A stretch of DNA of 33,897 bases. Origin: Betaproteobacteria bacterium (lineage in GTDB: Bacteria > Pseudomonadota > Gammaproteobacteria > Burkholderiales > CAIKXV01). The stretch is from contig CANHBC010000015.1 of NCBI GenBank assembly GCA_947458835.1, forward strand, positions 1-33,897, given 5' to 3'. The notes beneath the pieces are model-generated. The model did no database searches. It was not told the origin of the DNA and saw only the letters and a list, made by a program, of their open reading frames with translations. A program made the translations under genes and the position numbers. Below are positions 1-8,900 of the stretch, piece after piece (positions within the stretch are counted from its first letter, which is position 1; the number at the start of each line of letters is the position of its first letter).

Positions 1-582
1 CTGTGCGCGGTGCTCGCGCTGGCGCCACTGGGCGGCTTGCGACCGGCCGCGGCCCAGGCCGCGCTGGCCCGGGTCGGTGACCCGGCGCCCGCGTTCACCC
101 TGCCTTCGATCGACGGACGCACGGTATCGCTGTCGGACTTCAAGGGCCGGTACGTGGTGCTCGAGTGGTGGAACAGCGATTGCTACGCGATCAACACCCA
201 CTATGGCGCGGGCGCGATGCAGGCGGCGCAGCGGCGCGCGCGCGCCGGCGGCACTGTCTGGCTGTCGATCGACTCGACCCATCCCTCGCACCCGAGCTTC
301 CTCGACGCGAAGCGGGCCGCCGCGATGCTGCGCCAGTGGAAGGGCAGCCAGGCCGCGATGCTGCAGGATCCCGACGGCCGCACCGGGCGCGCCTACGGTG
401 CGATGGTGACCCCGCATGCGTACGTCATCGATCCTTCCGGACGGCTGATCTACGCCGGCGCCATCGACGACCAGCGGACGATGCGCGACCCGCGCAAGGC
501 GCGCAACCTGCCGCTCGCGGCGATCGAGGAAGCGCGGGCCGGGCAGCCGGTATCGCGCCCGCTCAGCCAGGCCTACGGGTGA
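1..582 (+). CDS. Redoxin / peroxiredoxin-like thiol protein, 5'-truncated; possible selenoprotein
   Basis: The gene is cut by the window edge; 193 codons are visible before a UGA at 580-582. The visible part opens with a hydrophobic stretch ending in Ala-Ala-Ala-Gln-Ala, which looks like the end of an export signal, so the mature protein is probably periplasmic. A thioredoxin-fold AhpC/TSA-type domain follows: VGDPAPAFTLPSIDGRTVSL near codons 25-44, one Cys at codon 61 (181-183), then HYGAGAMQ, TPHAYVID and YAGAIDD. These match the PRX-like redoxin family, known or inferred to act in thiol-disulfide or peroxide chemistry. Two oddities stand out. The usual Cys-Pro-Phe-Val is Cys-Tyr-Ala-Ile here. 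The protein also stops at Tyr-Gly just where relatives have a conserved Cys, and the frame continues after the UGA as Gly-Ile-Lys-Tyr-Ala-Gly to a UAG at 601-603. The true start lies outside the window. Family assignment is good; exact activity is unknown. Confidence 0.8.
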   Translation: MCAVLALAPLGGLRPAAAQAALARVGDPAPAFTLPSIDGRTVSLSDFKGRYVVLEWWNSDCYAINTHYGAGAMQAAQRRARAGGTVWLSIDSTHPSHPSFLDAKRAAAMLRQWKGSQAAMLQDPDGRTGRAYGAMVTPHAYVIDPSGRLIYAGAIDDQRTMRDPRKARNLPLAAIEEARAGQPVSRPLSQAYG

Positions 583-603
583 GGCATCAAGTACGCGGGC
601 TAG
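580..603 (+). other. In-frame UGA with conserved-looking C-terminal extension (candidate Sec codon)
   Basis: UGA at 580-582 is followed in frame by codons for Gly-Ile-Lys-Tyr-Ala-Gly and then UAG at 601-603. Recalled relatives end Pro-Tyr-Gly-Cys-Ser-Val-Lys-Tyr, so the UGA aligns with the C-terminal Cys and the following residues keep the hydrophobic-Lys-Tyr pattern. Reading the UGA as selenocysteine would give a 200-codon visible product. A single C-to-A change (or miscall) at 582 from a UGC Cys codon gives the same picture. The extension overlaps the 3' end of the convergent NUDIX gene by 17 nt. The selenocysteine reading is inference. Confidence 0.45.
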
Positions 604-1165
604 TCTGGCCCGCCTCCGCCGCCGTGCCGGCCAGGCCGCGTCGAGCGAGCCAGTAGGCGCCGAGCATCGTCTTGGTCTCGGTCTGCTCGCCGGAGTCGAC
701 CTGGCGCAGGACCTCTTCCAGCGGCAGCAGCACCGTCGCGACGAACTCGCCGTCCTCGCCCGGGTGACCCTCGTGCACCAGCCCGGTAGCGATGTAGTAG
801 TCGATCCGCTCATCGGCGTAGCCGACGCAGGGGTGCACGGTGAACGCGAACTCGAGCGACCCCGCGCGGTAGCCGGTCTCCTCGAGCAGTTCGCGCTCGG
901 CGGTGGTGCGCGAGGACTCACCGGCATCGATCTTGCCCGCCGGGAACTCGAGGGTCTCGCGGCCCACCGGATAGCGGTACTGCCGCACCAGCACCAGCCG
1001 CCCGTCGTCGAGCACTGGCAGGATGATCGCCGCGCCCGGGTGCCGGATGTACTCGCGCAGGGCCTCGCGGCCGTCGGGCAGCCGCACCCGGTCGCGCCGC
1101 ACCTTCAGCAGCGCGCCCTCGAACATGGCGGTGGAGTCGATGCGCGTTTCGGTGAAGTCGTCCAT
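587..1165 (-). CDS. nudF: NUDIX hydrolase, ADP-ribose pyrophosphatase type
   Basis: The 192-residue protein carries a complete Nudix box at residues 77-99: Gly77, Glu83, then RELLEETGY at 91-99, which fits GX5EX7REUXEEXGU. The preceding stretch LVLVRQYRYPVGRETLEFPAGK is typical of the ADP-ribose diphosphatase subgroup, which hydrolyses ADP-ribose to AMP and ribose 5-phosphate in the cytoplasm. A GGGGAGG ribosome-binding site precedes the ATG. The gene begins 31 nt after nuoN and is probably the last cistron of the nuo operon. Betaproteobacterial nuo operons often end this way, usually with a small DUF2818 gene in between, which is absent here. It ends 4 nt from the UGA of the convergent redoxin gene. 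The substrate is inferred from the family; GDP-mannose or other sugar nucleotides are possible. Confidence 0.85.
   Translation of the reverse strand: MDDFTETRIDSTAMFEGALLKVRRDRVRLPDGREALREYIRHPGAAIILPVLDDGRLVLVRQYRYPVGRETLEFPAGKIDAGESSRTTAERELLEETGYRAGSLEFAFTVHPCVGYADERIDYYIATGLVHEGHPGEDGEFVATVLLPLEEVLRQVDSGEQTETKTMLGAYWLARRGLAGTAAEAGQTSPRT
595..613 (+). promoter_or_regulatory. Stem-loop just after the redoxin UGA: SECIS-like, or convergent terminator hairpin
   Basis: Positions 595-602 (GCGGGCUA) pair with 606-613 (UGGCCCGC). That gives six Watson-Crick G-C pairs, one U-G and one A-U, closing a GUC triloop. The apical G is at 603, with 20 nt between it and the UGA; bacterial SECIS elements are described as having about 16-37 nt and a G early in the apical loop. 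No bulged U is seen in the stem, unlike E. coli fdhF. The same hairpin lies in the convergent redoxin/NUDIX junction, so a termination role is equally possible. No U-tract follows on either strand. Confidence 0.45.
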
Positions 1166-1196
1166 GCCTGCCCTCCCCGGGCGGCGGCCCGACGGA

Positions 1197-2642
1197 CTAC
1201 AGGGACCGCTGGATCGCCATCAGGCACCAGGCCATCAGCGGCTGCGGCAGCAGGCCCAGCGCCAGTACTGCAAGGCCATTGACCGTCATCAGCACCCGGG
1301 CGTCAGCGGTCGCGCTGAGCGGCGTCGTGTCCACCGGTTCATCGAAGTACATCAGCTTGACGATGCGCAGGTAGTAGAACGCACCGACCAGCGACATCAG
1401 CACGGCAAACACCGCCAGCCAGACGAGTCCGATATCCACCACCGCCGAGAGCACCGTGAGCTTGGCGTAGAAGCCGACCATCGGCGGCAGGCCGGCCATC
1501 GAGAACATCAGCAGGAGCATCAGAAATGCCTGCCAGGGCGCGCGCCGGGACAGCCCGCGATAGTCATCCAGCTGGTCCGCCTCGAAGCCGGAGCGTGCCA
1601 GCAGCAGGATCATCCCGAAGGTGCCGAGGTTCATCAGCACGTAGACCGCGACGTAGAACATTGCCGCTGCGAACCCGAACGCATTGCCGGCGAGGAAGCC
1701 CAGCAGCAGGAAACCCATGTGCGAGATGCTGGAGTACGCCAGCATCCGCTTGAGGTTGGTCTGCGCGATAGCCGCGAAGTTGCCCAGCGCGAGGGACAGC
1801 ACCGCCATCACGACCAGCATGCTCCGCCAGTCGGCGGTCAGCCCGCCCAGTGCCTCGCCGAGGATGCGCATGAAGAACGCGAACGCAGCCACCTTCGGCG
1901 CCGAGCTGATCAGCAGCGTCACCGCGGTGGGCGCACCGTGGTAGACGTCGGGCACCCACATGTGGAAGGGCACGACGCCCAGCTTGAAACCCAGCCCGGC
2001 CACGATGAACACCAGGCCGAACACCAGCACCGTGCGGTTGCCTTCCCCGCGAGCGATGATCGAGGCGATATCCCCGACCTGCAGCGTGCCGGTCGCACCG
2101 TACACCATCGACATGCCGTAGAGCAGCATGCCCGAGGCGAGCGCGCCCAGGATGAAGTACTTCATGGCCGCTTCGGTGGCGGCCACCGAGTCGCGCTGCA
2201 GCGCGATCATCGCGTACAGCGACAGCGACAGCAGTTCCAGTCCCAGGTAGAGCGTGATGAAGTGGTTGGCCGACACCATCACCATCATGCCCAGCACCGA
2301 GAACAGCGTCAGCGTGAAGAACTCGCCGCGATACATGCCGCGGTCGGCGAGGTAGCGCCGGGAATAGACCAGCAGCATCGACACCGCGCCGAGGATCATC
2401 AGCTTGAGTGCGTCGGCCAGCGGATCATCGATGAACATCGCGCTGAAGGTGAACGCGGTGCCGGTGGTGGCGGTCGCGAGCACGATGACCGCGCAGGCCA
2501 CCAGCACGAGCTGCGACAGCACCTGGGTGACCCAGCGCCGCTCGTCGCGGATGAACAGGTCAACCAGCAGCACCGCGCAGGCCGCGGCCAGCAGGAACAG
2601 CTCGGGCGCCGCCGGGGCGAGGTCGGGGAACGGGATTTTCAT
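1197..2642 (-). CDS. nuoN: NADH-quinone oxidoreductase subunit N
   Basis: NuoN is one of the three antiporter-like, proton-pumping membrane subunits of respiratory complex I in the inner membrane. The 481-residue protein is almost entirely hydrophobic, consistent with about 14 membrane helices. It keeps the expected channel residues: Glu136 in [14 protein letters not shown] and Lys220 in the segment [20 protein letters not shown]. The start is taken at the ATG at 2642-2640 ([10 protein letters not shown]), which gives the family length and lies 1 nt after the nuoM stop, suggesting translational coupling. An ATG 33 nt upstream is in frame but would add a non-hydrophobic tail and overlap nuoM. 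It is the last nuo gene; a NUDIX gene follows. No separate regulation is visible. Confidence 0.96.
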   Translation of the reverse strand: MKIPFPDLAPAAPELFLLAAACAVLLVDLFIRDERRWVTQVLSQLVLVACAVIVLATATTGTAFTFSAMFIDDPLADALKLMILGAVSMLLVYSRRYLADRGMYRGEFFTLTLFSVLGMMVMVSANHFITLYLGLELLSLSLYAMIALQRDSVAATEAAMKYFILGALASGMLLYGMSMVYGATGTLQVGDIASIIARGEGNRTVLVFGLVFIVAGLGFKLGVVPFHMWVPDVYHGAPTAVTLLISSAPKVAAFAFFMRILGEALGGLTADWRSMLVVMAVLSLALGNFAAIAQTNLKRMLAYSSISHMGFLLLGFLAGNAFGFAAAMFYVAVYVLMNLGTFGMILLLARSGFEADQLDDYRGLSRRAPWQAFLMLLLMFSMAGLPPMVGFYAKLTVLSAVVDIGLVWLAVFAVLMSLVGAFYYLRIVKLMYFDEPVDTTPLSATADARVLMTVNGLAVLALGLLPQPLMAWCLMAIQRSL

Positions 2643-2643
2643 G

Positions 2644-4128
2644 TCAGCGTGCCGGCAGTTTGCTCTGGCCGACATGGGCGACCAGGTCGTTGACCGAGGT
2701 ATGCAGTACTTCGGTGAAGGGCAGCGGCCACAGGCCCATGCCGAGCACCGCGACCGCCAGCACCCCGAGTACCAGCGCCTCGCGGGCGGAGAGATCCTTG
2801 AGGCCGGCGACGGCGGCGTTGGCGACGTCGCCGAACACCACCCTGCGGTACATCCACAACGTGTAGGCGGCGCCGAAGATCAGCGTGGTCGCGGCAAGCA
2901 CGGCGTACCAGAAGCTCACCTCGATGGCCGCCATGATCACCATGAACTCGCCGACGAAGCCGCTGGTACCCGGGAGCCCGGCGTTGGCCATCGCGAACAG
3001 CATGAAGAACGCGGCGAACACCGGCATCGTGTTGGCGACCCCGCCGTAGTCGGCGATGGCGCGACTGTGCACGCGGTCGTAGAGCACGCCTACGCACAGG
3101 AACATCGCCGCGGAGATGAAGCCGTGGGACACCATCTGCACGATCGCGCCCTCGATGCCGAGCGCGTTGAACAGGAAGATGCCCAGCGTGACGAAGCCCA
3201 TGTGCGCGATCGACGAATAGGCGATCAGCTTCTTCATGTCGGTCTGCACCAGCGCGACCAGTCCGATGTAGACGACTGCCACCAGCGACAGCGCGACCAC
3301 TATCCCGGCCAGCGCCTGGCTCGCGTCGGGCACCACCGGCAGCGAGAAGCGCAGGAAGCCGTAGCCACCCAGCTTGAGCATGATCGCGGCCAGCACCACG
3401 GAGCCGCCCGTGGGCGCCTCGACGTGCGCATCGGGCAGCCAGGTGTGCACCGGCCACATCGGGATCTTCACCGCGAACGCGAGGAAGAACGCGATGAAGA
3501 TCAGCACCTGAGCATGGAACGGGATCGGCAGGCGGTACCACTCCGAGAGGGCGAAGCTGCCGTCGGAGAGCAGGAACAGGTAGATCAGCGCCACCAGCAT
3601 CAGCAGCGAGCCGAGCAGCGTGTACAGGAAGAACTTGACCGAGGCATAGACCCGGTTCGGGCCGCCCCAGATGCCGATCACGATGAACATCGGGATCAGC
3701 GTGGCCTCGAAGAAGAAGTAGAACAGCAGCGCATCCATCGAGCAGAACACGCCGTTCATCAGGCCCGACAGGACGAGGAAGGCGGCCATGTACTGCGCCA
3801 CCCGGCTGTCGATCACCTTCCAGCCGGCGATGACCACCAGCACGGTGGTGAAGCTGTTGAGCAGGATCAGCAGCAGCGAGATACCGTCGATGCCCAGGTG
3901 GTAGTTGACGTTGAACGCCGGCACCCACGGCACGAACTCGACGAACTGCAGCCCGGAATGCTGCGGGTCGAAGCCGGTCCAGAGGGGCAGCGTCACCGCG
4001 AAGCCGGCGAGCGCCCCCGCGAGGGCGAGGATCCGCGCGAGGCCGGCATTGCGGTCGGAGCCGGTGGCCAGCACGAGGATCGCGCTGGCGATGGGCACCC
4101 AGATGGCCAGAGTCAGCAGCGGAGTCAT
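2644..4128 (-). CDS. nuoM: NADH-quinone oxidoreductase subunit M
   Basis: NuoM is the central antiporter-like subunit of the complex I membrane arm and translocates protons in the inner membrane. It has 494 residues, the usual length, with about 14 predicted helices starting at [16 protein letters not shown]. Conserved proton-channel residues can be seen: Glu141 in [12 protein letters not shown], Lys221 in [17 protein letters not shown], and Lys252 in MLKLGGYGF. The gene follows nuoL after 34 nt and is almost contiguous with nuoN (1 nt). That is the standard nuoL-M-N order, which places the distal pumping subunits last in the operon. Confidence 0.97.
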   Translation of the reverse strand: MTPLLTLAIWVPIASAILVLATGSDRNAGLARILALAGALAGFAVTLPLWTGFDPQHSGLQFVEFVPWVPAFNVNYHLGIDGISLLLILLNSFTTVLVVIAGWKVIDSRVAQYMAAFLVLSGLMNGVFCSMDALLFYFFFEATLIPMFIVIGIWGGPNRVYASVKFFLYTLLGSLLMLVALIYLFLLSDGSFALSEWYRLPIPFHAQVLIFIAFFLAFAVKIPMWPVHTWLPDAHVEAPTGGSVVLAAIMLKLGGYGFLRFSLPVVPDASQALAGIVVALSLVAVVYIGLVALVQTDMKKLIAYSSIAHMGFVTLGIFLFNALGIEGAIVQMVSHGFISAAMFLCVGVLYDRVHSRAIADYGGVANTMPVFAAFFMLFAMANAGLPGTSGFVGEFMVIMAAIEVSFWYAVLAATTLIFGAAYTLWMYRRVVFGDVANAAVAGLKDLSAREALVLGVLAVAVLGMGLWPLPFTEVLHTSVNDLVAHVGQSKLPAR

Positions 4129-4162
4129 GTTCGGGTCGTCATTCTTCGATTCGTGTTGTCGG

Positions 4163-6172
4163 TCAGAACACCGCGCGGGTGCGCGCCAGCCACAGCAGCA
4201 GCAGGCCGAGTACGCCGATCAGCATGGTGAATGCATACGTGTAGAGGTAACCCGACTGCAGCTGGCGCGACAGGCGGGCGACCTGCCCGACCACCCAGGC
4301 GCTGCCGTTAACCATCACTCCGTCGATCAGCTTCACGTCCCCCACCTTCCACAGGAAGCTGCCCACCTTGCGCAGGCCGTCGCGGAACAGGAAGGCATAC
4401 AGCTCGTCGATGTAGTACTTGCCGAGCAGCAGCGCATGCAGCCCCTTCATCCGCGCCGCGATCGCGGCCGGCAGGTCGGGGCGCTTCAGGTACAGGTACC
4501 ACGCGAGCACCACGCCGGCCAACGCGAGCCAGAACGGAGCGGTCACGAAGCCGTGCAGGGCCATCTCGAGCGGGCCATGGGTGTGGGCGCGCAGGTGCTC
4601 CAGCGCGCCGTGGCCCTCGGCAACGAAGATCGCGCCGTCGAACCAGTTACCCAGGACCATCGGGGACAGCGCGAGGTAGCCGATCACCACCGACGGCACG
4701 GCCAGCGCCACCAGCGGCAGGGTGACCACCCACGGCGACTCGTGCGGCTTGCCGGCATGACCGTGGTCGTCGTGGCCGTGCTCGTCGTGCGGGTCGTGCG
4801 GTTTCAGGTGATAGCGCTCCTCGCCGTGGAACACGAGGAAGTACATGCGGAAGGAATAGAACGCGGTGATGAACACCCCGGCGACCACCGCGAAGGTGGC
4901 GAACCCGGCGCCCGCGATGCCGGCCTCGGACACCGCGATGATGATCGAGTCCTTCGAGTAGAAGCCGGACAGGAACGGGGTGCCGATCAGCGCCAGCGAG
5001 CCGATCAGCGAGGTGATCCAGGTCACCGGCATGTAGCGCCGCACGCCGCCCATCCAGCGGATGTCCTGGTTGTGGTGCATGCCGATGATCACCGACCCGG
5101 CCGCCAGGAACAGCAGCGCCTTGAAGAAGGCGTGGGTCATCAGGTGGAAGATCGCCACCGAATACGCCGAGGCGCCCAGGGCCACGGTCATGTAGCCAAG
5201 CTGTGACAGCGTCGAGTAGGCCACCACGCGCTTGATGTCGTTCTGGACGATGCCGAGCAGGCCCATGAACAGCGCGGTGATCGCACCGGTGACCAGAACC
5301 ACCGACAGCGCGGTGTCAGACAGCTCGAACAGCGGCGACATGCGCGCGACCATGAAGATCCCCGCGGTCACCATCGTAGCCGCATGGATCAGCGCCGAGA
5401 TCGGCGTCGGGCCTTCCATGGAATCGGGCAGCCACACGTGCAGCGGGAACTGCGCCGACTTGCCCATCGCGCCGATGAACAGCAGGATGCAGGTGACGGT
5501 CACCAGCGACCAGGTCGTGCCCGGCAGGAGCTCGATGCCCGCATCGGCCATCGAGGGCGCGCGTTCGAACACCGCCTGGTAATCGAGCGTGCCGAAAAAG
5601 GCGAGCACCAGCCCGATGCCGAGCAGGAAGCCGAAGTCGCCGACCCGGTTCACCAGGAAAGCCTTCAGGTTGGCATAGGTCGCCGTGGGCCGCTTGTACC
5701 AGAACCCGATCAGCAGATAGGACACCAGCCCGACCGCCTCCCAGCCGAAGAACAGCTGCAGGAAGTTGTTGCTCATGACCAGCATGAGCATCGAGAAGGT
5801 GAACAGCGAGATGTAGGCGAAGAAGCGCTGGTAGCCCGGGTCGTCGTGCATGTAGCCGATGGTGTAGACGTGCACCATCAGCGACACCGACGTGACCACC
5901 AGCATCATGGTGGCGGTCAGGCTGTCGATCAGGAAGCCGACCTCCAGCCGGAGGTCGCCGGAGGTGAGCCAGGTGTAGACCGTGCCGTTGAACGTGTTGC
6001 CCGCCAGGACGTCGAAGAACACCCAGATCGAGCCGGCCAGGGACACCGCCACCCCGGCGATGGTCACCACATGCGCCCCGGTGCGCCCGACCGCGCGCCC
6101 GAACAGGCCAGCGACCAGCGCGCCGAACAGCGGTGCAAGGGGGATCAGCAGGTATACCGTCTGCATCGTCAT
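4163..6172 (-). CDS. nuoL: NADH-quinone oxidoreductase subunit L
   Basis: NuoL is the most distal proton-pumping subunit of complex I and carries the long lateral amphipathic helix. The protein has 669 residues. Visible landmarks are Glu145 in [18 protein letters not shown], Lys238 in [20 protein letters not shown], His344/Lys351 in [15 protein letters not shown], and Asp409 in YSKDSI. A loop at residues 449-477 is very rich in His and acidic residues (nine His). Such loops are, as I recall, common in betaproteobacterial NuoL. The C-terminal 150 residues form the lateral helix and its anchor. The first ATG is preferred over a second ATG two codons later because GAGG lies 8 nt before it. The nuoK stop is 10 nt upstream. 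Confidence 0.97.
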   Translation of the reverse strand: MTMQTVYLLIPLAPLFGALVAGLFGRAVGRTGAHVVTIAGVAVSLAGSIWVFFDVLAGNTFNGTVYTWLTSGDLRLEVGFLIDSLTATMMLVVTSVSLMVHVYTIGYMHDDPGYQRFFAYISLFTFSMLMLVMSNNFLQLFFGWEAVGLVSYLLIGFWYKRPTATYANLKAFLVNRVGDFGFLLGIGLVLAFFGTLDYQAVFERAPSMADAGIELLPGTTWSLVTVTCILLFIGAMGKSAQFPLHVWLPDSMEGPTPISALIHAATMVTAGIFMVARMSPLFELSDTALSVVLVTGAITALFMGLLGIVQNDIKRVVAYSTLSQLGYMTVALGASAYSVAIFHLMTHAFFKALLFLAAGSVIIGMHHNQDIRWMGGVRRYMPVTWITSLIGSLALIGTPFLSGFYSKDSIIIAVSEAGIAGAGFATFAVVAGVFITAFYSFRMYFLVFHGEERYHLKPHDPHDEHGHDDHGHAGKPHESPWVVTLPLVALAVPSVVIGYLALSPMVLGNWFDGAIFVAEGHGALEHLRAHTHGPLEMALHGFVTAPFWLALAGVVLAWYLYLKRPDLPAAIAARMKGLHALLLGKYYIDELYAFLFRDGLRKVGSFLWKVGDVKLIDGVMVNGSAWVVGQVARLSRQLQSGYLYTYAFTMLIGVLGLLLLWLARTRAVF

Positions 6173-6182
6173 CGCGGCGCCC

Positions 6183-6488
6183 TCACCCTTTCAGCGTGTC
6201 GAGGTCGTCGACGTGGATGGTGCGCAGGTTGCGGAACAGCGCGACCAGGATCGCCAGGCCGATCGCCGATTCGGCGGCGGCCACGGTCAGGATGAAGAAT
6301 ACGAACACCTGCCCGGCGAGGTCCTGCAGGTAGTAGCTGAAGGCGATGAAGTTGAGGTTCACCGCGAGCAGGTTCAGCTCGATCGCCATCAGCAGGATGA
6401 TCACGTTCTTCCGGTTGAGGAAGATGCCGAGCACGCTGATCGCAAACAGGATCGCGCCCAGGATCAGGTAGTACGACAGCGGTACCAA
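6183..6488 (-). CDS. nuoK: NADH-quinone oxidoreductase subunit K (TTG start)
   Basis: NuoK is a small three-helix membrane subunit of complex I related to MrpC. Starting at TTG (6488-6486) gives [18 protein letters not shown] and exactly 101 residues, the usual NuoK length. GGGGAG lies about 8 nt upstream of the TTG. The in-frame ATG far upstream (about 6626) would add 46 polar residues and run into the nuoJ 3' end, so it is rejected. The two membrane glutamates essential for proton transfer are present as Glu37 ([11 protein letters not shown]) and Glu73 ([10 protein letters not shown]). The gene lies 76 nt after nuoJ and 10 nt before nuoL. Confidence 0.95.
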   Translation of the reverse strand: MVPLSYYLILGAILFAISVLGIFLNRKNVIILLMAIELNLLAVNLNFIAFSYYLQDLAGQVFVFFILTVAAAESAIGLAILVALFRNLRTIHVDDLDTLKG

Positions 6489-6564
6489 CGGCTTGGCTCC
6501 CCTCGTGTTCTGGCTTGTATCGGTCGCCGTCCGGGACTGCGGTTGCAGGCCCGCGACGGCAGTG

Positions 6565-7224
6565 TCATTTCGGCGGCTGCGGTGGCTGCTCCGTCCCGTC
6601 ACCGGGCGGCGGTCCGGACACGCCACGCGGTTCAGAGGGCATCGAGACCAGCCTGACGCGGCCCTCGCGCCGCGCTGCGACCTGTACCGCCGGGTCGATG
6701 CTGCGCGTGTTCTTGCGCTCGCGCAGCGTCAGCGCGATCGCCGCCACGATCGCCACCAGCAGGATCACCGCGGCGAGTTCGAACGGATACAGGTATTCGG
6801 TGTACAGCACCATGCCGATCGCGCGGGTGTTGCTGTATCCCTCGGCCGCCTCGGGCGGCGGCGGGCGCATCGACAGGCCGAAGTACGGGCCGAGCAGCGT
6901 GGCGGCCATCACGACCAGCAGCAGCACGGCCACCGGCAGCGCGATCGGCAGGATGTTCCAGAAGCCCTCGCGCATGCGGTCGATGTTGATGTCGAGCATC
7001 ATCACGACGAACAGGAACAGCACCATCACCGCGCCGACGTACACCAGGATCAGCGTGATGGCGAGGAACTCGGCGTGCAGCAGCAGCCAGAGCCCGGCGG
7101 CCGCGGCGAACGACAGCACCAGGAACAGCGCCGCGTGCACCGGGTTGCGCGCGGTGATCACCCGCAGCGCCGAGAGCACGAGCACCGCGGCCAGCACGAA
7201 AAAGACGACCGCCTGGAAGTTCAT
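6565..7224 (-). CDS. nuoJ: NADH-quinone oxidoreductase subunit J
   Basis: NuoJ is a membrane subunit of complex I, with five helices expected. Its third helix takes part in coupling quinone reduction to proton pumping. The 219-residue protein contains the family signature around residues 61-79 ([19 protein letters not shown]). A conserved [13 protein letters not shown] stretch lies at residues 27-39. The C-terminal tail beyond about residue 190 is hydrophilic and Pro-rich ([16 protein letters not shown]), which is variable in the family. GAGG is spaced 7 nt before the ATG. The gene sits 57 nt after nuoI and 76 nt before nuoK; both gaps are larger than elsewhere in the operon, but I see no convincing internal promoter in them. 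Confidence 0.95.
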   Translation of the reverse strand: MNFQAVVFFVLAAVLVLSALRVITARNPVHAALFLVLSFAAAAGLWLLLHAEFLAITLILVYVGAVMVLFLFVVMMLDINIDRMREGFWNILPIALPVAVLLLVVMAATLLGPYFGLSMRPPPPEAAEGYSNTRAIGMVLYTEYLYPFELAAVILLVAIVAAIALTLRERKNTRSIDPAVQVAARREGRVRLVSMPSEPRGVSGPPPGDGTEQPPQPPK

Positions 7225-7281
7225 CGGACCACCTCGGTCGCGGCCGGGGTCTGGGGGGCCGGCATCGGGCCGGCGCTTCGG

Positions 7282-7773
7282 TCAGCGGTAGTTCGCATCG
7301 GCCATCCTGTCGCGGGCGATCTGTTCCTCGTAGCGGTCGCCGATCGCCAGCAGCATTTCCTTGGTGTAGACGAGGTCGCCGCGCCGCTCGCCGTGGTATT
7401 CCAGCGTGCGCGTCTCGACGATGGAGTCGACCGGGCAGGACTCCTCGCACAGCCCGCAGAAGATGCACTTCGTGAGGTCGATGTCGTAGCGCGTCGTGCG
7501 GCGGGTGCCGTCGTCGCGCACGTCGGACTCGATGGTGATCGCCATCGCCGGGCACACCGCCTCGCACAGCTTGCAGGCGATACAGCGTTCCTCGCCGTTC
7601 GGGTAGCGGCGCAGCGCGTGCAGGCCGCGGAAGCGTGGGCTCTGCGGCGTCTTCTCCTCGGGGTACTGCACGGTGATCTTGCGTGCGAACAGGTTGCGTC
7701 CGGTCAGCATCATGCCGCGGAGCAGCTCGAGCAGCAGGAACGACCGGAAGAAATGCGTGATGCGGGTCATCAT
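7282..7773 (-). CDS. nuoI: NADH-quinone oxidoreductase subunit I (two 4Fe-4S clusters)
   Basis: NuoI is the ferredoxin-like subunit of the complex I peripheral arm. It holds clusters N6a and N6b, which pass electrons toward NuoB and quinone. The two CxxCxxCxxxCP motifs are complete: Cys64, 67, 70, 74 and Cys103, 106, 109, 113. An N-terminal amphipathic segment ([14 protein letters not shown]) anchors it at the membrane. The start at 7773 gives 163 residues, the normal size; AGAGG lies 6 nt before this ATG. A second ATG follows immediately (7770) and could also be used. A longer in-frame start at 7809 overlaps nuoH and is rejected. Confidence 0.96.
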   Translation of the reverse strand: MMTRITHFFRSFLLLELLRGMMLTGRNLFARKITVQYPEEKTPQSPRFRGLHALRRYPNGEERCIACKLCEAVCPAMAITIESDVRDDGTRRTTRYDIDLTKCIFCGLCEESCPVDSIVETRTLEYHGERRGDLVYTKEMLLAIGDRYEEQIARDRMADANYR

Positions 7774-7799
7774 CGGGGGCCTCTGCGCAGGTCCATGGC

Positions 7800-8888
7800 T
7801 CAGAACCACCAGCTGAACGGGGGCCAGTCGCGCACCGGGTCCATCATCGCGACGCCGACGACGAGGATCCAGACGAGCGTCAGCGGGATGAACACCTTCC
7901 AGCCCAGGCGCATGATCTGGTCATAGCGGTAGCGCGGGAAGGTGGCGCGCAGCCACAGGAAGCAGAACAGCAGGAACGCGATCTTCAGGAACAACCAGTG
8001 CGCGCCGGGGCCGAACAGCAGGCCGACGACCGGGATCGCAGCCAGCGAATCGACCTGCACCGGCGGCAGCCATCCGCCGAGGAACATCAGCGAGGCGAGC
8101 GCCGAGATCAGGATCATGTTCGCGTATTCGGCGAGGAAGAACACGGCGAACGCGGTGCCGGAGTACTCGACGTGGAAACCAGCCACGATCTCCGACTCGC
8201 CCTCGGCGACGTCGAACGGGGCGCGGTTGGTCTCGGCCACGCCGGCGATGAAGTAGACGAGGAACAGCGGCAGCAGCGGCAACAGGTTCCAGGTCCAGAA
8301 GCCGCCGCCCTCCTGCGCCCGGACGATCGCCCCGAGGTTGAGGCTGCCCGACACCATCAGCACGCCGACCAGCGCGAAGCCCATCGCGATCTCGTAGGAC
8401 ACGATCTGCGCGGCCGAGCGCATCGCGCCGAGGAAGGCGTACTTCGAGTTCGACGCCCAGCCGGCGACGATCACGCCGTACACCCCCATCGAGGTCAGCG
8501 CGAGCACGTAGAGCAGGCTCGCGTCGATGTCCGCGAGCACCGTCCCGGGGCCGAACGGCAGGACCGCCCAGGCCGCCAGCGCCGGCATGATCGACAGCGT
8601 CGGCGCGATCAGGAACAGGAACCGGTTGGAGCCGGTCGGGACGATGATCTCTTTGAAGATCAGCTTGAATACGTCGGCGAACGGCTGCGCCAGGCCAGCG
8701 GTCCAGCCCATGCCGAACGCCATCACCCGGTTCGGTCCGATGCGCAGCTGCATGTAGCCGATCACCTTGCGCTCGGCCAGCGTGAGGAAGGCGACGCAGA
8801 TGGTGATCGGAAGCACGATCGCGACGATCTTGACCAGGGTCCAGACCACCGGCCACGCCGGTCCGAGCAGGTTCTCGAAGAAGTCCAT
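7800..8888 (-). CDS. nuoH: NADH-quinone oxidoreductase subunit H
   Basis: NuoH is the membrane subunit at the junction of the two complex I arms and forms much of the quinone chamber. The protein has 362 residues and about eight helices. Signature segments include [19 protein letters not shown] (residues 38-56), where Glu39 is conserved. There is also the loop [20 protein letters not shown] with its cluster of acidic residues, and the helix-end motif [18 protein letters not shown]. The start MDFFENLLG is 12 nt after the nuoG stop. Gene order nuoG-H-I is standard. Confidence 0.97.
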   Translation of the reverse strand: MDFFENLLGPAWPVVWTLVKIVAIVLPITICVAFLTLAERKVIGYMQLRIGPNRVMAFGMGWTAGLAQPFADVFKLIFKEIIVPTGSNRFLFLIAPTLSIMPALAAWAVLPFGPGTVLADIDASLLYVLALTSMGVYGVIVAGWASNSKYAFLGAMRSAAQIVSYEIAMGFALVGVLMVSGSLNLGAIVRAQEGGGFWTWNLLPLLPLFLVYFIAGVAETNRAPFDVAEGESEIVAGFHVEYSGTAFAVFFLAEYANMILISALASLMFLGGWLPPVQVDSLAAIPVVGLLFGPGAHWLFLKIAFLLFCFLWLRATFPRYRYDQIMRLGWKVFIPLTLVWILVVGVAMMDPVRDWPPFSWWF

Positions 8889-8900
8889 TTCGTGGCCCTC

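Noticed and set aside
1023-4230. Overlapping plus-strand frames opposite nuoN and nuoM
   Set aside because: They mirror membrane-protein genes, are rich in His, Gln and Arg, and have no ribosome-binding site or domain.
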